From: Gammaproteobacteria bacterium
Lineage (GTDB): Bacteria > Pseudomonadota > Gammaproteobacteria > Pseudomonadales > Azotimanducaceae
DNA: 64,000 nt
Assembly (NCBI GenBank): GCA_026705345.1
Contig: JAPPAV010000044.1
Span: 1 to 64,000 of the forward strand
Direction: 5' to 3'
The position numbers and the translations under genes are program-made. Shown here piece by piece: positions 43,767-52,072 of the stretch. The notes under the pieces were generated by a model that made no database searches, was not told the DNA's origin, and worked only from the letters and a program-made list of their open reading frames with translations. Position 1 is the first letter of the stretch, and the number at the start of each line of letters is the position of its first letter.

Positions 43767-44240
43767 CTACTCGCGTTGCGACATGGCGAGTTGGCGTTGC
43801 AGCGTCTCGAAGAGATCCTGGTCGGTGGCCGCTCGCCGCAGTGTCGCCAGGTTTCCGGGATCGTCGAAAGCACGTGCAAGTGCCCCGAGAATCTCGAGGT
43901 GGATGCGCTGTTCGTGCAACGGCACCGCCAGCACGAAGAGCAGGTCGACCAACTGGTCGTCCGGTCCGTCGAAGTCGATGCCCTGCCCGGTTTTCAAGAA
44001 ACAGGCGACCGGCGCCTCGCAACGGTCGAAGCGGCAGTGCGGAATCGCCACGCCCTCCCCGAGACCGGTGGATCCAAGACGTTCCCGCGCCAATAGGCCT
44101 TCGAGCAACCGTCGCGGTTCGATCTCGGGAAACTCGCCGGCAAGGCACTCGCATGCCTGCTCGAGCACTCCCTTCTTCGACCTGGCCTCCACGCCCACGT
44201 GTGTGCAGGACGGGGAGAGAATAGTCTCGAACTCGATCAC
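43767..44240 (-). CDS. ptsN: PtsN, EIIA-Ntr regulatory phosphocarrier
   Basis: The 157-residue protein matches EIIA-Ntr: GVLEQACECLAGEFPEIEPR, then ARERLGSTGLGEGVAIPHCR with the phosphorylated His68, VACFLKTGQGIDFDGPDDQL and VDLLFVLAVPLHEQRIHLEIL. It ends the nitrogen PTS chain, which in other Proteobacteria modulates potassium transport and nitrogen stress responses. It lies between hpf and npr on the same strand. The window has no rpoN upstream of hpf; that position is occupied by an unrelated oxygenase gene. Confidence 0.95.
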   Translation of the reverse strand: MIEFETILSPSCTHVGVEARSKKGVLEQACECLAGEFPEIEPRRLLEGLLARERLGSTGLGEGVAIPHCRFDRCEAPVACFLKTGQGIDFDGPDDQLVDLLFVLAVPLHEQRIHLEILGALARAFDDPGNLATLRRAATDQDLFETLQRQLAMSQRE

Positions 44241-44281
44241 GGTTGGAAACCGCCAGGCAACAGCCGGGTGAGCGACGGGTA

Positions 44282-44578
44282 CTAGACGCGGTGGTTGGTC
44301 AGCTTTTCCTTGTGCCGTATGAGCTGCCGGTCAAGCTTGTCGGACAACGCGTCGATTGCCTTGTAGAGATCGTCGGAGGCCGCGTCCGCGAAGATCTCGT
44401 GACCGGCGCCGGCGTGAACAATCGCTTCGGCGTTCTGCTCGAGCTTTTCCACTGCGAGCACGACATGGACGTTCGTGATGTGGTCGTAGTGGCGTTCGAG
44501 GCGCGTGATCTTGGTGGTGACGTAGTCCTTCAAGGCGGGGGTTACGACGAGATGGCGTCCGGTAATGCTCAACTGCAT
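44282..44578 (-). CDS. hpf: Ribosome hibernation promoting factor (short HPF)
   Basis: The 98-residue protein is a short-form HPF/YfiA: it opens LSITGRHLVVTPALKDYVTT, with KITRLERHYDHITNVHVVLA and DLYKAIDALSDKLDRQLIRH. It binds in the decoding channel of idle ribosomes and promotes 100S dimers with RMF in Gammaproteobacteria. The gene order hpf-ptsN-npr is the conserved remainder of the rpoN operon. Confidence 0.95.
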   Translation of the reverse strand: MQLSITGRHLVVTPALKDYVTTKITRLERHYDHITNVHVVLAVEKLEQNAEAIVHAGAGHEIFADAASDDLYKAIDALSDKLDRQLIRHKEKLTNHRV

Positions 44579-44621
44579 GTAGCGTCCTTAACTTGTCGAG
44601 AGCGAAGTTCCTAGCCGGATT

Positions 44622-46004
44622 CTATCGAGTCCCCGTTGCGGGTGTCGCTTCTTTCGACATCGAAATCACCGCATCGAGAGGTCGGCCCCAAAGCTTGCCG
44701 AACCGTTCGCGGGCGACCTCCTCCGCGCCGAGGTCCCCGGACGCCACCGTATCGCCAGACCGGACGCGGTAAGCGCCCGCATCATCGGCACCCAAGGGGG
44801 TATCGCCCCCTCGAACATCCTCTACCGCCCGAAGCATGAGCTCCCGGAAGCGGACCACGCCCAGATCCGTTTGGCAGAGCAGTTCACGGGTGCGGTCGGC
44901 GATGGGGCCTTGGCTGTCGGCGATGGCCTGGTCCTGCTCGGAAATCCCGGAGATGCCGGTGAAGCTCGCCGTCCTTTGCAGTTCGCGGTCGACGAGATAG
45001 TCGTTCTCGCGCCGCCGGATGGGCACGAAGTCGTCGTCCACTTCCGCGAATATGCCGGAACCGCCAACGAGGCGTTCGCGTTCCCGATCCTCGATGGGCC
45101 GATCCGGGTGCCAGGCATAGCAGAAGATCCAGCAGGAGGTGTCGTCGATGGGCACCCAGGTATTGGCCAGCGCGGTGTCCTCGGGGAAGTTTCCCGGCGT
45201 GAGCGAATGATTGGGCATCAGGAACTGGGTCATGCGCCAGTAGAGTTGATCGTCGTCCGCGGTTCGCGCCGCGCAGAGCAGCGCCCCGGCGGCGTGGACC
45301 AGCACGGTGAAACGTGGCGCACCGTCCTCGATGAGCCAACGCAGACGCTTCTGCCTCGGCGGCTCGACGGTGCCGCCGCCGGACGACAAGTCGCGACCGA
45401 CCTGGTGCAGCCCGACCTTGCGGCCTTCATTGATGCCGGCATGCAGGTACGAAAAGTGAGCCGTGTCGAGACCGCCCTCGCAGGCCTGCGCCCAGTTGCA
45501 CTGCTGCAGTTTCTTGCCGACGAAACGGTGCGTTGCCGGTAGGGCGGCAAACTCGAAGTCCGGAACCGGCGGCGCTTCCGCGGGCTCGCCGAAATACGCC
45601 CAGACCACCTCGCCCGCCTCGGCGGTCTTAAGCGCGCGAATCGTCGCCTTGGGCTTTAGGCGTTGCGCAACCGGCGGCGTCACGTTGGGAATGTCGACGC
45701 ACAGCCCAGCGGTATCGAACTTCCAGCCGTGGTAGGCGCAACGCAGGCCGCAGGCCTCGTTGCGACCGAAGAACAGGTTGGCACCGCGATGCGGACAGCG
45801 AGGCTCGACGATGCCGACGCGTCCCGTGGAGTCTCGGAACGCGACGAAATCCTCGCCCAGCAGCTTGACCCTAACAGGCGGACAGTCGGGACTCGGCAAC
45901 TCGCGCGATAGGAGCGCGGGCATCCAGTAGCGTCGGAAGACATCCCCCATCGGGGTTCCGGGCCCGGTTCGCGTGAGCGTCTCGTTCTGTTCGGCCGTCA
46001 ACAT
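44622..46004 (-). CDS. Rieske non-heme iron oxygenase, large subunit
   Basis: The 460-residue enzyme has an N-terminal Rieske domain (PRCPHRGANLFFGRN, then LRCAYHGWKFD) that binds a [2Fe-2S] cluster, and a catalytic domain with the mononuclear iron His residues in GGLDTAHFSYLHAG. It resembles the phthalate-4,5-dioxygenase type, whose oxygenase component is alpha-only. There is no reductase gene nearby, so electrons must come from another locus. It is divergent from an amidohydrolase gene with 61 bases between starts. The substrate cannot be deduced. Confidence 0.93.
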   Translation of the reverse strand: MLTAEQNETLTRTGPGTPMGDVFRRYWMPALLSRELPSPDCPPVRVKLLGEDFVAFRDSTGRVGIVEPRCPHRGANLFFGRNEACGLRCAYHGWKFDTAGLCVDIPNVTPPVAQRLKPKATIRALKTAEAGEVVWAYFGEPAEAPPVPDFEFAALPATHRFVGKKLQQCNWAQACEGGLDTAHFSYLHAGINEGRKVGLHQVGRDLSSGGGTVEPPRQKRLRWLIEDGAPRFTVLVHAAGALLCAARTADDDQLYWRMTQFLMPNHSLTPGNFPEDTALANTWVPIDDTSCWIFCYAWHPDRPIEDRERERLVGGSGIFAEVDDDFVPIRRRENDYLVDRELQRTASFTGISGISEQDQAIADSQGPIADRTRELLCQTDLGVVRFRELMLRAVEDVRGGDTPLGADDAGAYRVRSGDTVASGDLGAEEVARERFGKLWGRPLDAVISMSKEATPATGTR

Positions 46005-46065
46005 GGGATTCCTCGATCAGGCGCGGCGACTTCTCGTATGATGGGCGCGGAGGGAGCAATTTGCC

Positions 46066-47229
46066 ATGACGGATCTCTTTGATCGCTTCCGGGTCATCGA
46101 TGTCGATACGCACCTGACGGAACCGCCGGACGTATGGACAGCACGGGTTTCGCGCAAGTGGGGCGACAAGGTTCCGCACATCGAACGACGCGACGGCGAA
46201 GACGCCTGGGTGATCGGGGACCAGGTGGTGTTCAAGCCGGGCTTCGTTTCGATGGCGGGCTTCGACGGCACGGTCCCGGAGCATCCCGCCACCTACGACG
46301 ACATCCCGGCGGCGTGTTTCGATGCCCGGGCGCGCATCGACCTCATGGATCGCAACGGCATCTGTGCCCAGGTGCTCTACCCCAATGTCGGCGGTTTCGG
46401 TTCGCAGACCTTTCTGCGCCTCAAGGAACCCGCCCTCATGCGGGAGTGCGTCAACGCCTACAACGACTTCCTGATCGACTGGTCGGCCATCGACCCCAGC
46501 CGCCTCATCCCCGTGATGGCGCTGCCGTTCTGGGATCTCGACGCCTCGGTCGAAGAAATCCAGCGCAGCGCCGGAAACGGTCATCGGGCCGTGCTGTTCC
46601 CCAGTCAGCCCCACGATTTCGGCCAACCTGCGCTCTCGCAGTCACACTGGGATCCGCTATGGGCAGCGGCGCAGGACGCCAGGCTGCCCATCAGCTTTCA
46701 CATCGGCGGCCAGGATCTCTCGGGTCTCGCCAAGGACCGGGGCGACATCGGCACCAAGGCGAACTTCGCTCGCATGTCGTCGCTGTCGTTCATCGAGAAC
46801 TGCAAGGGACTCGCCGAGCTCATCTTCGGCGGCATCTGCCACCGCTTTCCCAAACTCGATTTCGTCTCGGTAGAGAGCGGCGCGGGGTGGATTCCGTCGC
46901 TCCTCGAGGCTTTCGACTGGCAATGGTGCAACGGCGGCGTCGGCAAGGAGCATCCGGAGTACGACCTTCTGCCGAGCGAGTACTTCCGCCGCCAGGTCTA
47001 CGCGTGCTTCTGGTTCGAACGCGACATGATCGGACCCGCCCTCGACCTTTACCCCGACAACATCCTCTACGAGACCGACTTCCCGCACCCCACGTCGATG
47101 TCTCCGGGCCCGGCGACGCCCGCTCTGCCACCTCGGCTATATGCCTCCACCGCACTTGGGTCGCTGCCGGAGGCGACGCTCGCCAAGGTCCTGCACGACA
47201 ACGCGGCCCGGGTCTACCACATCCACTGA
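46066..47229 (+). CDS. Amidohydrolase-2 family hydrolase or decarboxylase
   Basis: The 387-residue protein has the TIM-barrel metal-site pattern of the amidohydrolase_2 family: RVIDVDTHLTEPPDVW near the start (D-x-H), PISFHIGGQD (His), FVSVESGAGWIPSLL and the Asp near the end in LYETDFPHPTS. Family members hydrolyse or decarboxylate aromatic and small acids. Divergent placement with a Rieske oxygenase hints at a common aromatic-degradation pathway, but that is inference. A conserved gene of unknown function begins 12 bases after its stop. Confidence 0.9.
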   Translation: MTDLFDRFRVIDVDTHLTEPPDVWTARVSRKWGDKVPHIERRDGEDAWVIGDQVVFKPGFVSMAGFDGTVPEHPATYDDIPAACFDARARIDLMDRNGICAQVLYPNVGGFGSQTFLRLKEPALMRECVNAYNDFLIDWSAIDPSRLIPVMALPFWDLDASVEEIQRSAGNGHRAVLFPSQPHDFGQPALSQSHWDPLWAAAQDARLPISFHIGGQDLSGLAKDRGDIGTKANFARMSSLSFIENCKGLAELIFGGICHRFPKLDFVSVESGAGWIPSLLEAFDWQWCNGGVGKEHPEYDLLPSEYFRRQVYACFWFERDMIGPALDLYPDNILYETDFPHPTSMSPGPATPALPPRLYASTALGSLPEATLAKVLHDNAARVYHIH

Positions 47230-47241
47230 GCGAGAAGGCGT

Positions 47242-47934
47242 TTGGCCTCGGGGCCCGGCATCGGCGAACTCAACGAACGGTCCCTGCACCGTGCGTTGAA
47301 GGCGCGCTACGCCGTAGCCGGCAGTCTGACCGAGCAGGCCATCGACGGGTACGTGGCCGACGTCGTCATCGACGGGCGCATCATCGAGATCCACACCGGG
47401 TCGTTCTGGCCACTGAAACGGAAGCTGCCGAGGCTGCTTGAACACCACGCCGTGACGCTGGTCCACCCCATCGCCCGGGACCGCTACATCGTCAAGCCCA
47501 CCGCGGACGGCAGAGGCATCATGAGCCGCCGGATGTCACCGAAACACGGTTCGGTGTTCACGGTCTTCGCGGCACTCGCGAGCACGCCCACCGTACTCGC
47601 ACACGCGAACTTCGTGCTTGAGATCGTGATCACGGTGGAGGAAGAGATACGCGTTCCCGATGAACGTCGGAACCGCCGCCGGGGTGGTTGGACAGCCGTC
47701 GATCGGCGCCTGGTGGAGATCGTCGAGATCCACCGGATCGAAGCCATGGCCGACCTGTTCGCGATGCTCGATGCCGAGCTTCCCGCGGAGTTCACGACCG
47801 CCGATTTGGCCGCCGCGATGAGGTTGTCCCGCCGGCTCGGTCAACAGGCGGCGTTCTGCTTCCGCGAGGCGGGATTGAGCGAAATCTGCGGCAAAGCCGG
47901 CAACGCCCACGTCTATCGACGAACGCAACCGTAG
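47242..47934 (+). CDS. Conserved protein with possible PD-(D/E)xK-like N-terminal region
   Basis: The 230-residue product has a sharp N-terminal block, GELNERSLHRALKARYA, then DGYVADVVIDGRIIEIHTGS and KRKLPRLLEHHAVTLVHPI, an R-rich middle (ERRNRRRGGWTAVDRRLVEI) and a C-terminal helical region (FTTADLAAAMRLSRRLGQQA) that looks like a winged helix. The ADVV...IIEIHT order resembles a PD-(D/E)xK nuclease core, with His in place of Lys. I recall proteins of this shape from many bacteria but not a function. A TTG start with AAGG upstream is used because it follows the amidohydrolase stop closely. The stop TAG belongs to a hairpin repeat. Confidence 0.7.
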   Translation: MASGPGIGELNERSLHRALKARYAVAGSLTEQAIDGYVADVVIDGRIIEIHTGSFWPLKRKLPRLLEHHAVTLVHPIARDRYIVKPTADGRGIMSRRMSPKHGSVFTVFAALASTPTVLAHANFVLEIVITVEEEIRVPDERRNRRRGGWTAVDRRLVEIVEIHRIEAMADLFAMLDAELPAEFTTADLAAAMRLSRRLGQQAAFCFREAGLSEICGKAGNAHVYRRTQP

Positions 47935-48098
47935 GGGCGCCCTCGTGGTCGCCCGCGCCGGACACGCCCGGCGGGTTCGCGGCACGGGACGGGACAAGCC
48001 CGTCCCCTACGGTTCGTTCCGCAACGACGCCGCCGTAGGGGCGACCCTTGTGGTCGCCCGCGCCGGACACGCCGGGCGGGTTCGCGGGACGGACAACG
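47930..48098. repeat. Hairpin cluster of three copies and repeated linker; supplies a stop codon
   Basis: It contains a type A variant (47930-47954, GGGCGCC-CTCGT-GGTCGCC with one mismatch), a type B copy (47984-48012) and a type A copy (48033-48062). The linker CGCCGGACACGCC followed by GGCGGGTTCGCGG occurs twice (47956 and 48060). The first copy carries the TAG stop of the 47242-47934 gene. Confidence 0.88.
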
Positions 48099-48109
48099 CC
48101 GCCAGACGG

Positions 48110-49024
48110 TCAGGTTCCCCGCAACCGCGGGTCCAGTGCATCCCGCAGGCCGTCGCCGATGTAGTTCACGGACAGCACCGTCAGCGAGATCGCGAGGCCC
48201 GGCCAGATTACCCGCGCCGGCGTGATCGATATGAAGTTCGCGCCGTCGAACAGCAGGCGGCCCCAGGTCGGGAAGTCGGGCGGGAAGCCCAGCCCTAAGA
48301 ACGACAGCGCCGACTCGGTGATGATGGCGTTGGCGATGCCGAGCGTCGCCGAGACCATGATCGGGCTCATGACGTTCGGCAGCACGTGGCGGGCGACGAT
48401 GCGCCGTTCCCGGGTGCCGATGCTCCGCGCCGCGGTCACGAACTCGCGCTCCTTGATGGCCAGCACTTCGCCGCGCACGATCCGCGCGGTCTGCATCCAA
48501 CTCGTGATGCCGATCACGAACACGATGAGCAGGAAGATGCCGGTCTCCGGACCCAACGCGGCCCGCAGCGTGTCGCGGAACAGCATGATGATGACCAGCA
48601 GCAACGGCAGCAGCGGCAACGCCAGGAAGAGATCCGTGCTGCGCATGAGCAGACCGTCCAGGCGCTTGAAGTAGCCGGCCAGCACCCCGACCCCGGTGCC
48701 GAGCACCAGCGACAGCAGCATCGCCGTGAACCCCACCGCCAGCGAAATCCGTCCTCCGGCGAGCATCTGCGCGAGCATGTCGCGTCCCAGGTTGTCGGTC
48801 CCCAGGGGATGGGACCAGGACACCGGCGCGTTGCGTGCCTGGATATCTAGGTATTGCGGATCAATCCCGTGCAGGAAAGGACCGAGAAGTACCGCGAGCA
48901 CGATGAACGCGAACACGCCGACGCCGACCAACGCGCCTTTGTGATTGCGGAACGCCAGCCATACGTCCATCCACAGCGAACGGTGCTCGTGGAGCGGGGC
49001 GTCCTGATACGTTTGCTCGGCCAT
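48110..49024 (-). CDS. ABC peptide/nickel-type permease, OppC/DppC-like
   Basis: From ATG 49024 the protein has 304 residues and six helices. It has the N-terminal cytoplasmic segment with a membrane helix (GALVGVGVFAFIVLAVLLGP), then SHPLGTDNLGRDMLAQMLAG, and the EAA loop EFVTAARSIGTRERRIVARH that docks on the ATPase. It is the last gene of a five-gene transport operon, starting two bases after the OppB-like gene. A much longer frame upstream is a shadow of oppB and is rejected. Confidence 0.95.
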   Translation of the reverse strand: MAEQTYQDAPLHEHRSLWMDVWLAFRNHKGALVGVGVFAFIVLAVLLGPFLHGIDPQYLDIQARNAPVSWSHPLGTDNLGRDMLAQMLAGGRISLAVGFTAMLLSLVLGTGVGVLAGYFKRLDGLLMRSTDLFLALPLLPLLLVIIMLFRDTLRAALGPETGIFLLIVFVIGITSWMQTARIVRGEVLAIKEREFVTAARSIGTRERRIVARHVLPNVMSPIMVSATLGIANAIITESALSFLGLGFPPDFPTWGRLLFDGANFISITPARVIWPGLAISLTVLSVNYIGDGLRDALDPRLRGT

Positions 49025-49026
49025 CG

Positions 49027-50040
49027 CTAGTCGTACCGGATGCGCGGATCGAGGATGCCGTAGAGCACGTCGGCGACCAGGTTGAAGCCGACGATCAGCA
49101 CCGCGAACAGGAAGGTCAGGGTCTGCACCATGGGAATGTCGGCGCCCTGGATGGCGACGATCAGCAGTTGCCCGAGGCCGTTCACGCGGAAGATCTGCTC
49201 GGTGATGATTGCGCCGCCGAAGATGGTCGGGATGCCGAGCGCAATCATCGTCACCACCGGGATCATGCTGTTGCGCAATACATGGACGAGGAGTACGGCG
49301 CGCTCCCGTATCCCCTTGGAGCGGGCCGTGCGCACGTAGTCGAGATTCAGGTTGTCGAGCACGGAGGAGCGCATGAAGCGGCTCAGTTGGGCGGCGTTGT
49401 AGAACGCCAGCACCATCACCGGCATGACGATCTGCTTGATCTGCACCCAGAAACTCGCCAGATCCATGACCCGATGGGTGGTGTCGTATATCGACGGCAG
49501 CCACTCCAGCATCACGCTGAACAGGATGATGGCGACGAGGCCGGTGAAGAAGGTCGGCACCGAGAATCCCACCATGGACACGAACGTGCCCACCTGGTCG
49601 AACCACGAGTATTGCCGGTAGGCCGAGACGATTCCGATGGGCAGCGCGATCAATATGCCCACCACGTAGGACAGGCCGACGACCCACAGCGTCTGCGGCA
49701 TCCGTTCCGCAATGATGTCCACCACGGGGCTCCGCGTGGCGTACGAGATCACCCGCGTACGCGAATCGGAATCACCGATCTCCACGTCGAAGGCTCTCTC
49801 GATCAGGTTGAGGGGCTCGTTGACGAAGAACTGCTCCATCCACTTCGCGTAGCGGATCGGGAACGCCTCGTCGAGCCCCAGGGACTCGCGGATCTGCGCC
49901 CGCGTCTCCGGCGGGATGGTGAGGGGCAACTGGCCGGTCGGGTCGCTAGGTGCCAAGTCGAGCAGCGCGAAGATCGCGAAGCTGATCGCGATCAGGGTCG
50001 GCACCGCGAACAGTAGCCGGCGGGTAATGTAGCGGATCAT
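49027..50040 (-). CDS. ABC peptide/nickel-type permease, OppB/DppB-like
   Basis: From ATG 50040 the protein has 337 residues. It opens MIRYITRRLLFAVPTLIAIS and includes PFFTGLV-type helices and the EAA loop DYVRTARSKGIRERAVLLVH, with IFRVNGLGQLLIVAIQGADI near the end. It pairs with the following OppC-like permease to form the channel. A loop of about 90 residues between helices 1 and 2 (ESLGLDEAFPIRYAKWMEQF) is normal for the family. Hairpin repeats separate it from the binding-protein gene upstream. Confidence 0.95.
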   Translation of the reverse strand: MIRYITRRLLFAVPTLIAISFAIFALLDLAPSDPTGQLPLTIPPETRAQIRESLGLDEAFPIRYAKWMEQFFVNEPLNLIERAFDVEIGDSDSRTRVISYATRSPVVDIIAERMPQTLWVVGLSYVVGILIALPIGIVSAYRQYSWFDQVGTFVSMVGFSVPTFFTGLVAIILFSVMLEWLPSIYDTTHRVMDLASFWVQIKQIVMPVMVLAFYNAAQLSRFMRSSVLDNLNLDYVRTARSKGIRERAVLLVHVLRNSMIPVVTMIALGIPTIFGGAIITEQIFRVNGLGQLLIVAIQGADIPMVQTLTFLFAVLIVGFNLVADVLYGILDPRIRYD

Positions 50041-50102
50041 CGCCTCACCGACCCGTCCGCTCCGGCGGCAGTCGCCCCCGCCGGACATGTCGGCTCACTT
50101 GG

Positions 50103-50170
50103 CAACGGGACGGGACAACGCCGCCAAACGGCTCGAACGCGCCCGCAAGGGCGCGATAGCCTCGCCCCTA
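50103..50170. repeat. Hairpin pair with CGCGCCC stem; supplies a stop codon
   Basis: A broken type B copy is followed by CGCGCCC-GCAA-GGGCGCG and an end reading CGCCCCTA. On the minus strand the TAG at 50168-50170 is the stop of the binding-protein gene. Confidence 0.75.
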
Positions 50171-52039
50171 CCTGTACCAGTCCTCGATGTTCCATAGTTC
50201 CGAGTCCCACGGATTCATGCGGACGCCCTGCAAGGACTTAGCACGCGCAGAAGTCGACGCCCGCCAGATCAGCGGGATCAGGAAGTGGTTCTCGATGACG
50301 ATGTCGTTCATGCGCTTCGCGGTCTCGAAGCGCTGCTCGCCGTAGGGCGTTACCGCCAGCTTGTCGACCAAGGCGTCGAACTCGGCGGAACAGCCCCGGG
50401 ACATGTTCGTACCGAGCCATTGGTTGTCCGGTCCGGGCGCCTCGTCGCAGACCCACGCGGCCATGTAGAACTCCGGGTCCGTGCCCTGGAAATTGCTCGT
50501 GTACATCTCCACGTCGGCGTAGAACTTCTGGTAGGTGTCTGGACTCGCCGGATCGCCGCCGAAGAAAACGCCGCCGTCGATGTTGCGCAGTTCGGTTTCG
50601 ACGCCGATCTGCTGCCACATCTGCTTGATCAGCGCCTGGGTGCCCTGGCGCACCGAGTTGGTGGAAGTCTGGTAGAGGATCGACAGCCGGACACCGTCCT
50701 TGGCGCGTACGCCATCGGCACCGGGCACCCAGCCCGCCTCGTCGAGAAGGCGTTGGGCCTCCTCGGGGTCCGGCTCCCTACAGCCTTCGTTGGCCGTCGA
50801 GGCGTACACGGGTGGCGCTGGCACGATGTTGCAGGTCACGCGACCGGTCCGCCCGTAGCCCGCCTCGACCAGCAACTGCCGGTCGATGGCCAGCGACAAC
50901 GCTCGACGCACATGCGGATCGGAGAGGAACGGGTGGGGATTGGTGCCGTCGAGAAGCAGCGAGCGGCGCTCCGGCCCCAAGCTGGAATCCGCATTCGTCT
51001 GGTTGATCACCAGGCGTTCCACGTTGGTGCCGAACCCCATGACGATCTCGCCCTTCCCGGCGGCCAGCATCTGCTCGAGGATCTCGGGCTCCACCTGTAG
51101 ATTCCATGCGTAGTCGTACTCGCCGGTCTCGAGCACCGCACGGGCCGAGGACGCGGCATCGCCACCGCCCTTCAACGTCACGGTCTTCATCCAGGGCTTT
51201 CCGGGCTCGCGGTAGCGTTCGTTGGCAGAGAAACTGATCACGTCATTGGCGCGAAACTCGTCGACCTTGAACGGTCCCGTGCCGACGGGTCCAAAGTTCT
51301 CCGTCGTGCACTCCGGCGCCTTGAGGCCCGTGCAATCCTTGAACTGTTCGGCCTGGATGATCGGCGTGACGGCACCGACGAACGGACCATAGGGAACGGG
51401 CTTGGCCACGGTGAACGTCACCCGCACCGTGTGGTCGTCGAGGGCTTCGAACCCCTCGACGTCGGTGAACGACGCATCGGCGCTGCACCCGACCTCCTCA
51501 TCGAGGCAGTATTCGCCGGTGAACACGACATCATGGGCGGTGAACGGCGTGCCGTCCGCCCACACGACATCCTGCTTGAGCTTCCAAGTGATGCTGCGCA
51601 TGTCGTCGGCGACGCCGCCGTTTTCGCGGGTCGGGATCTCAAGGGCCAATACCGGGAACATCTCGCCGCTGTCGTCGTAGTTCGCCAGCGGCTCGATCAC
51701 GAGCGATGCCGCCTCGATCTCCTTCGTGCCGCCCGACAGGTACGGGTTCATGGTCGACACCGCCTGCCAATAGAGGATGTTGACATGCCGGTTCTCGACC
51801 GGTTCGGGGACGATGAATTCCTCCACGATCTCGTCCGGACCGCAGCCCGCAACCATCGCCGCCACGATGGTCGCCATGATCGGCCCGTTGGGGCGACCGC
51901 GCGCCCTGGCGGGCGCGTTGTGGTCGCCCGCTCGACCCTTGTGGTCGCCTGCACCGGACGACTCGGTGCGGAGGCAACGGGACGGGACAAGCCCAGCACG
52001 GGACGGGACAAGCCCGTCCCCTACGGTCGGAAGGTTCAT
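50168..52039 (-). CDS. ABC peptide/nickel-type substrate-binding lipoprotein with repeat-derived N-terminus
   Basis: The 623-residue frame matches family-5 solute-binding proteins: ILYWQAVSTMNPYLSGGTKE, TWKLKQDVVWADGTPFTAHD, and VRRALSLAIDRQLLVEAGYG. The lipobox is AAMVAGC with Cys66. An AGGAGA lies about seven bases before ATG 52039, so translation should start there. The codons for residues 6-50 are two type B and one type A hairpin repeats, ahead of the hydrophobic segment IMATIVAAMVAG. The element-derived RARGRPNG now supplies the positive n-region. An internal ATG at 51877 would give a very short signal. The substrate is unknown. Confidence 0.93.
   Translation of the reverse strand: MNLPTVGDGLVPSRAGLVPSRCLRTESSGAGDHKGRAGDHNAPARARGRPNGPIMATIVAAMVAGCGPDEIVEEFIVPEPVENRHVNILYWQAVSTMNPYLSGGTKEIEAASLVIEPLANYDDSGEMFPVLALEIPTRENGGVADDMRSITWKLKQDVVWADGTPFTAHDVVFTGEYCLDEEVGCSADASFTDVEGFEALDDHTVRVTFTVAKPVPYGPFVGAVTPIIQAEQFKDCTGLKAPECTTENFGPVGTGPFKVDEFRANDVISFSANERYREPGKPWMKTVTLKGGGDAASSARAVLETGEYDYAWNLQVEPEILEQMLAAGKGEIVMGFGTNVERLVINQTNADSSLGPERRSLLLDGTNPHPFLSDPHVRRALSLAIDRQLLVEAGYGRTGRVTCNIVPAPPVYASTANEGCREPDPEEAQRLLDEAGWVPGADGVRAKDGVRLSILYQTSTNSVRQGTQALIKQMWQQIGVETELRNIDGGVFFGGDPASPDTYQKFYADVEMYTSNFQGTDPEFYMAAWVCDEAPGPDNQWLGTNMSRGCSAEFDALVDKLAVTPYGEQRFETAKRMNDIVIENHFLIPLIWRASTSARAKSLQGVRMNPWDSELWNIEDWYR
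51885..52030. repeat. Hairpin cluster inside a coding sequence
   Basis: Type B copies at about 51980-52026 (two partial, in tandem) and type A-like sequence at about 51894-51953 (GCGCGCCC and GGTCGCC arms) lie in frame in the binding-protein gene. They encode the residues between its start codon and signal peptide. Confidence 0.85.
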
Positions 52040-52072
52040 CGGCGTTCTCCTGTGTTCATTAAGGCGGCGTGC

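Noticed and set aside
48110..49687. 525-residue frame including the OppC-like permease
   Set aside because: The N-terminal 220 residues are out-of-frame reading of the OppB-like gene; the permease starts at 49024.
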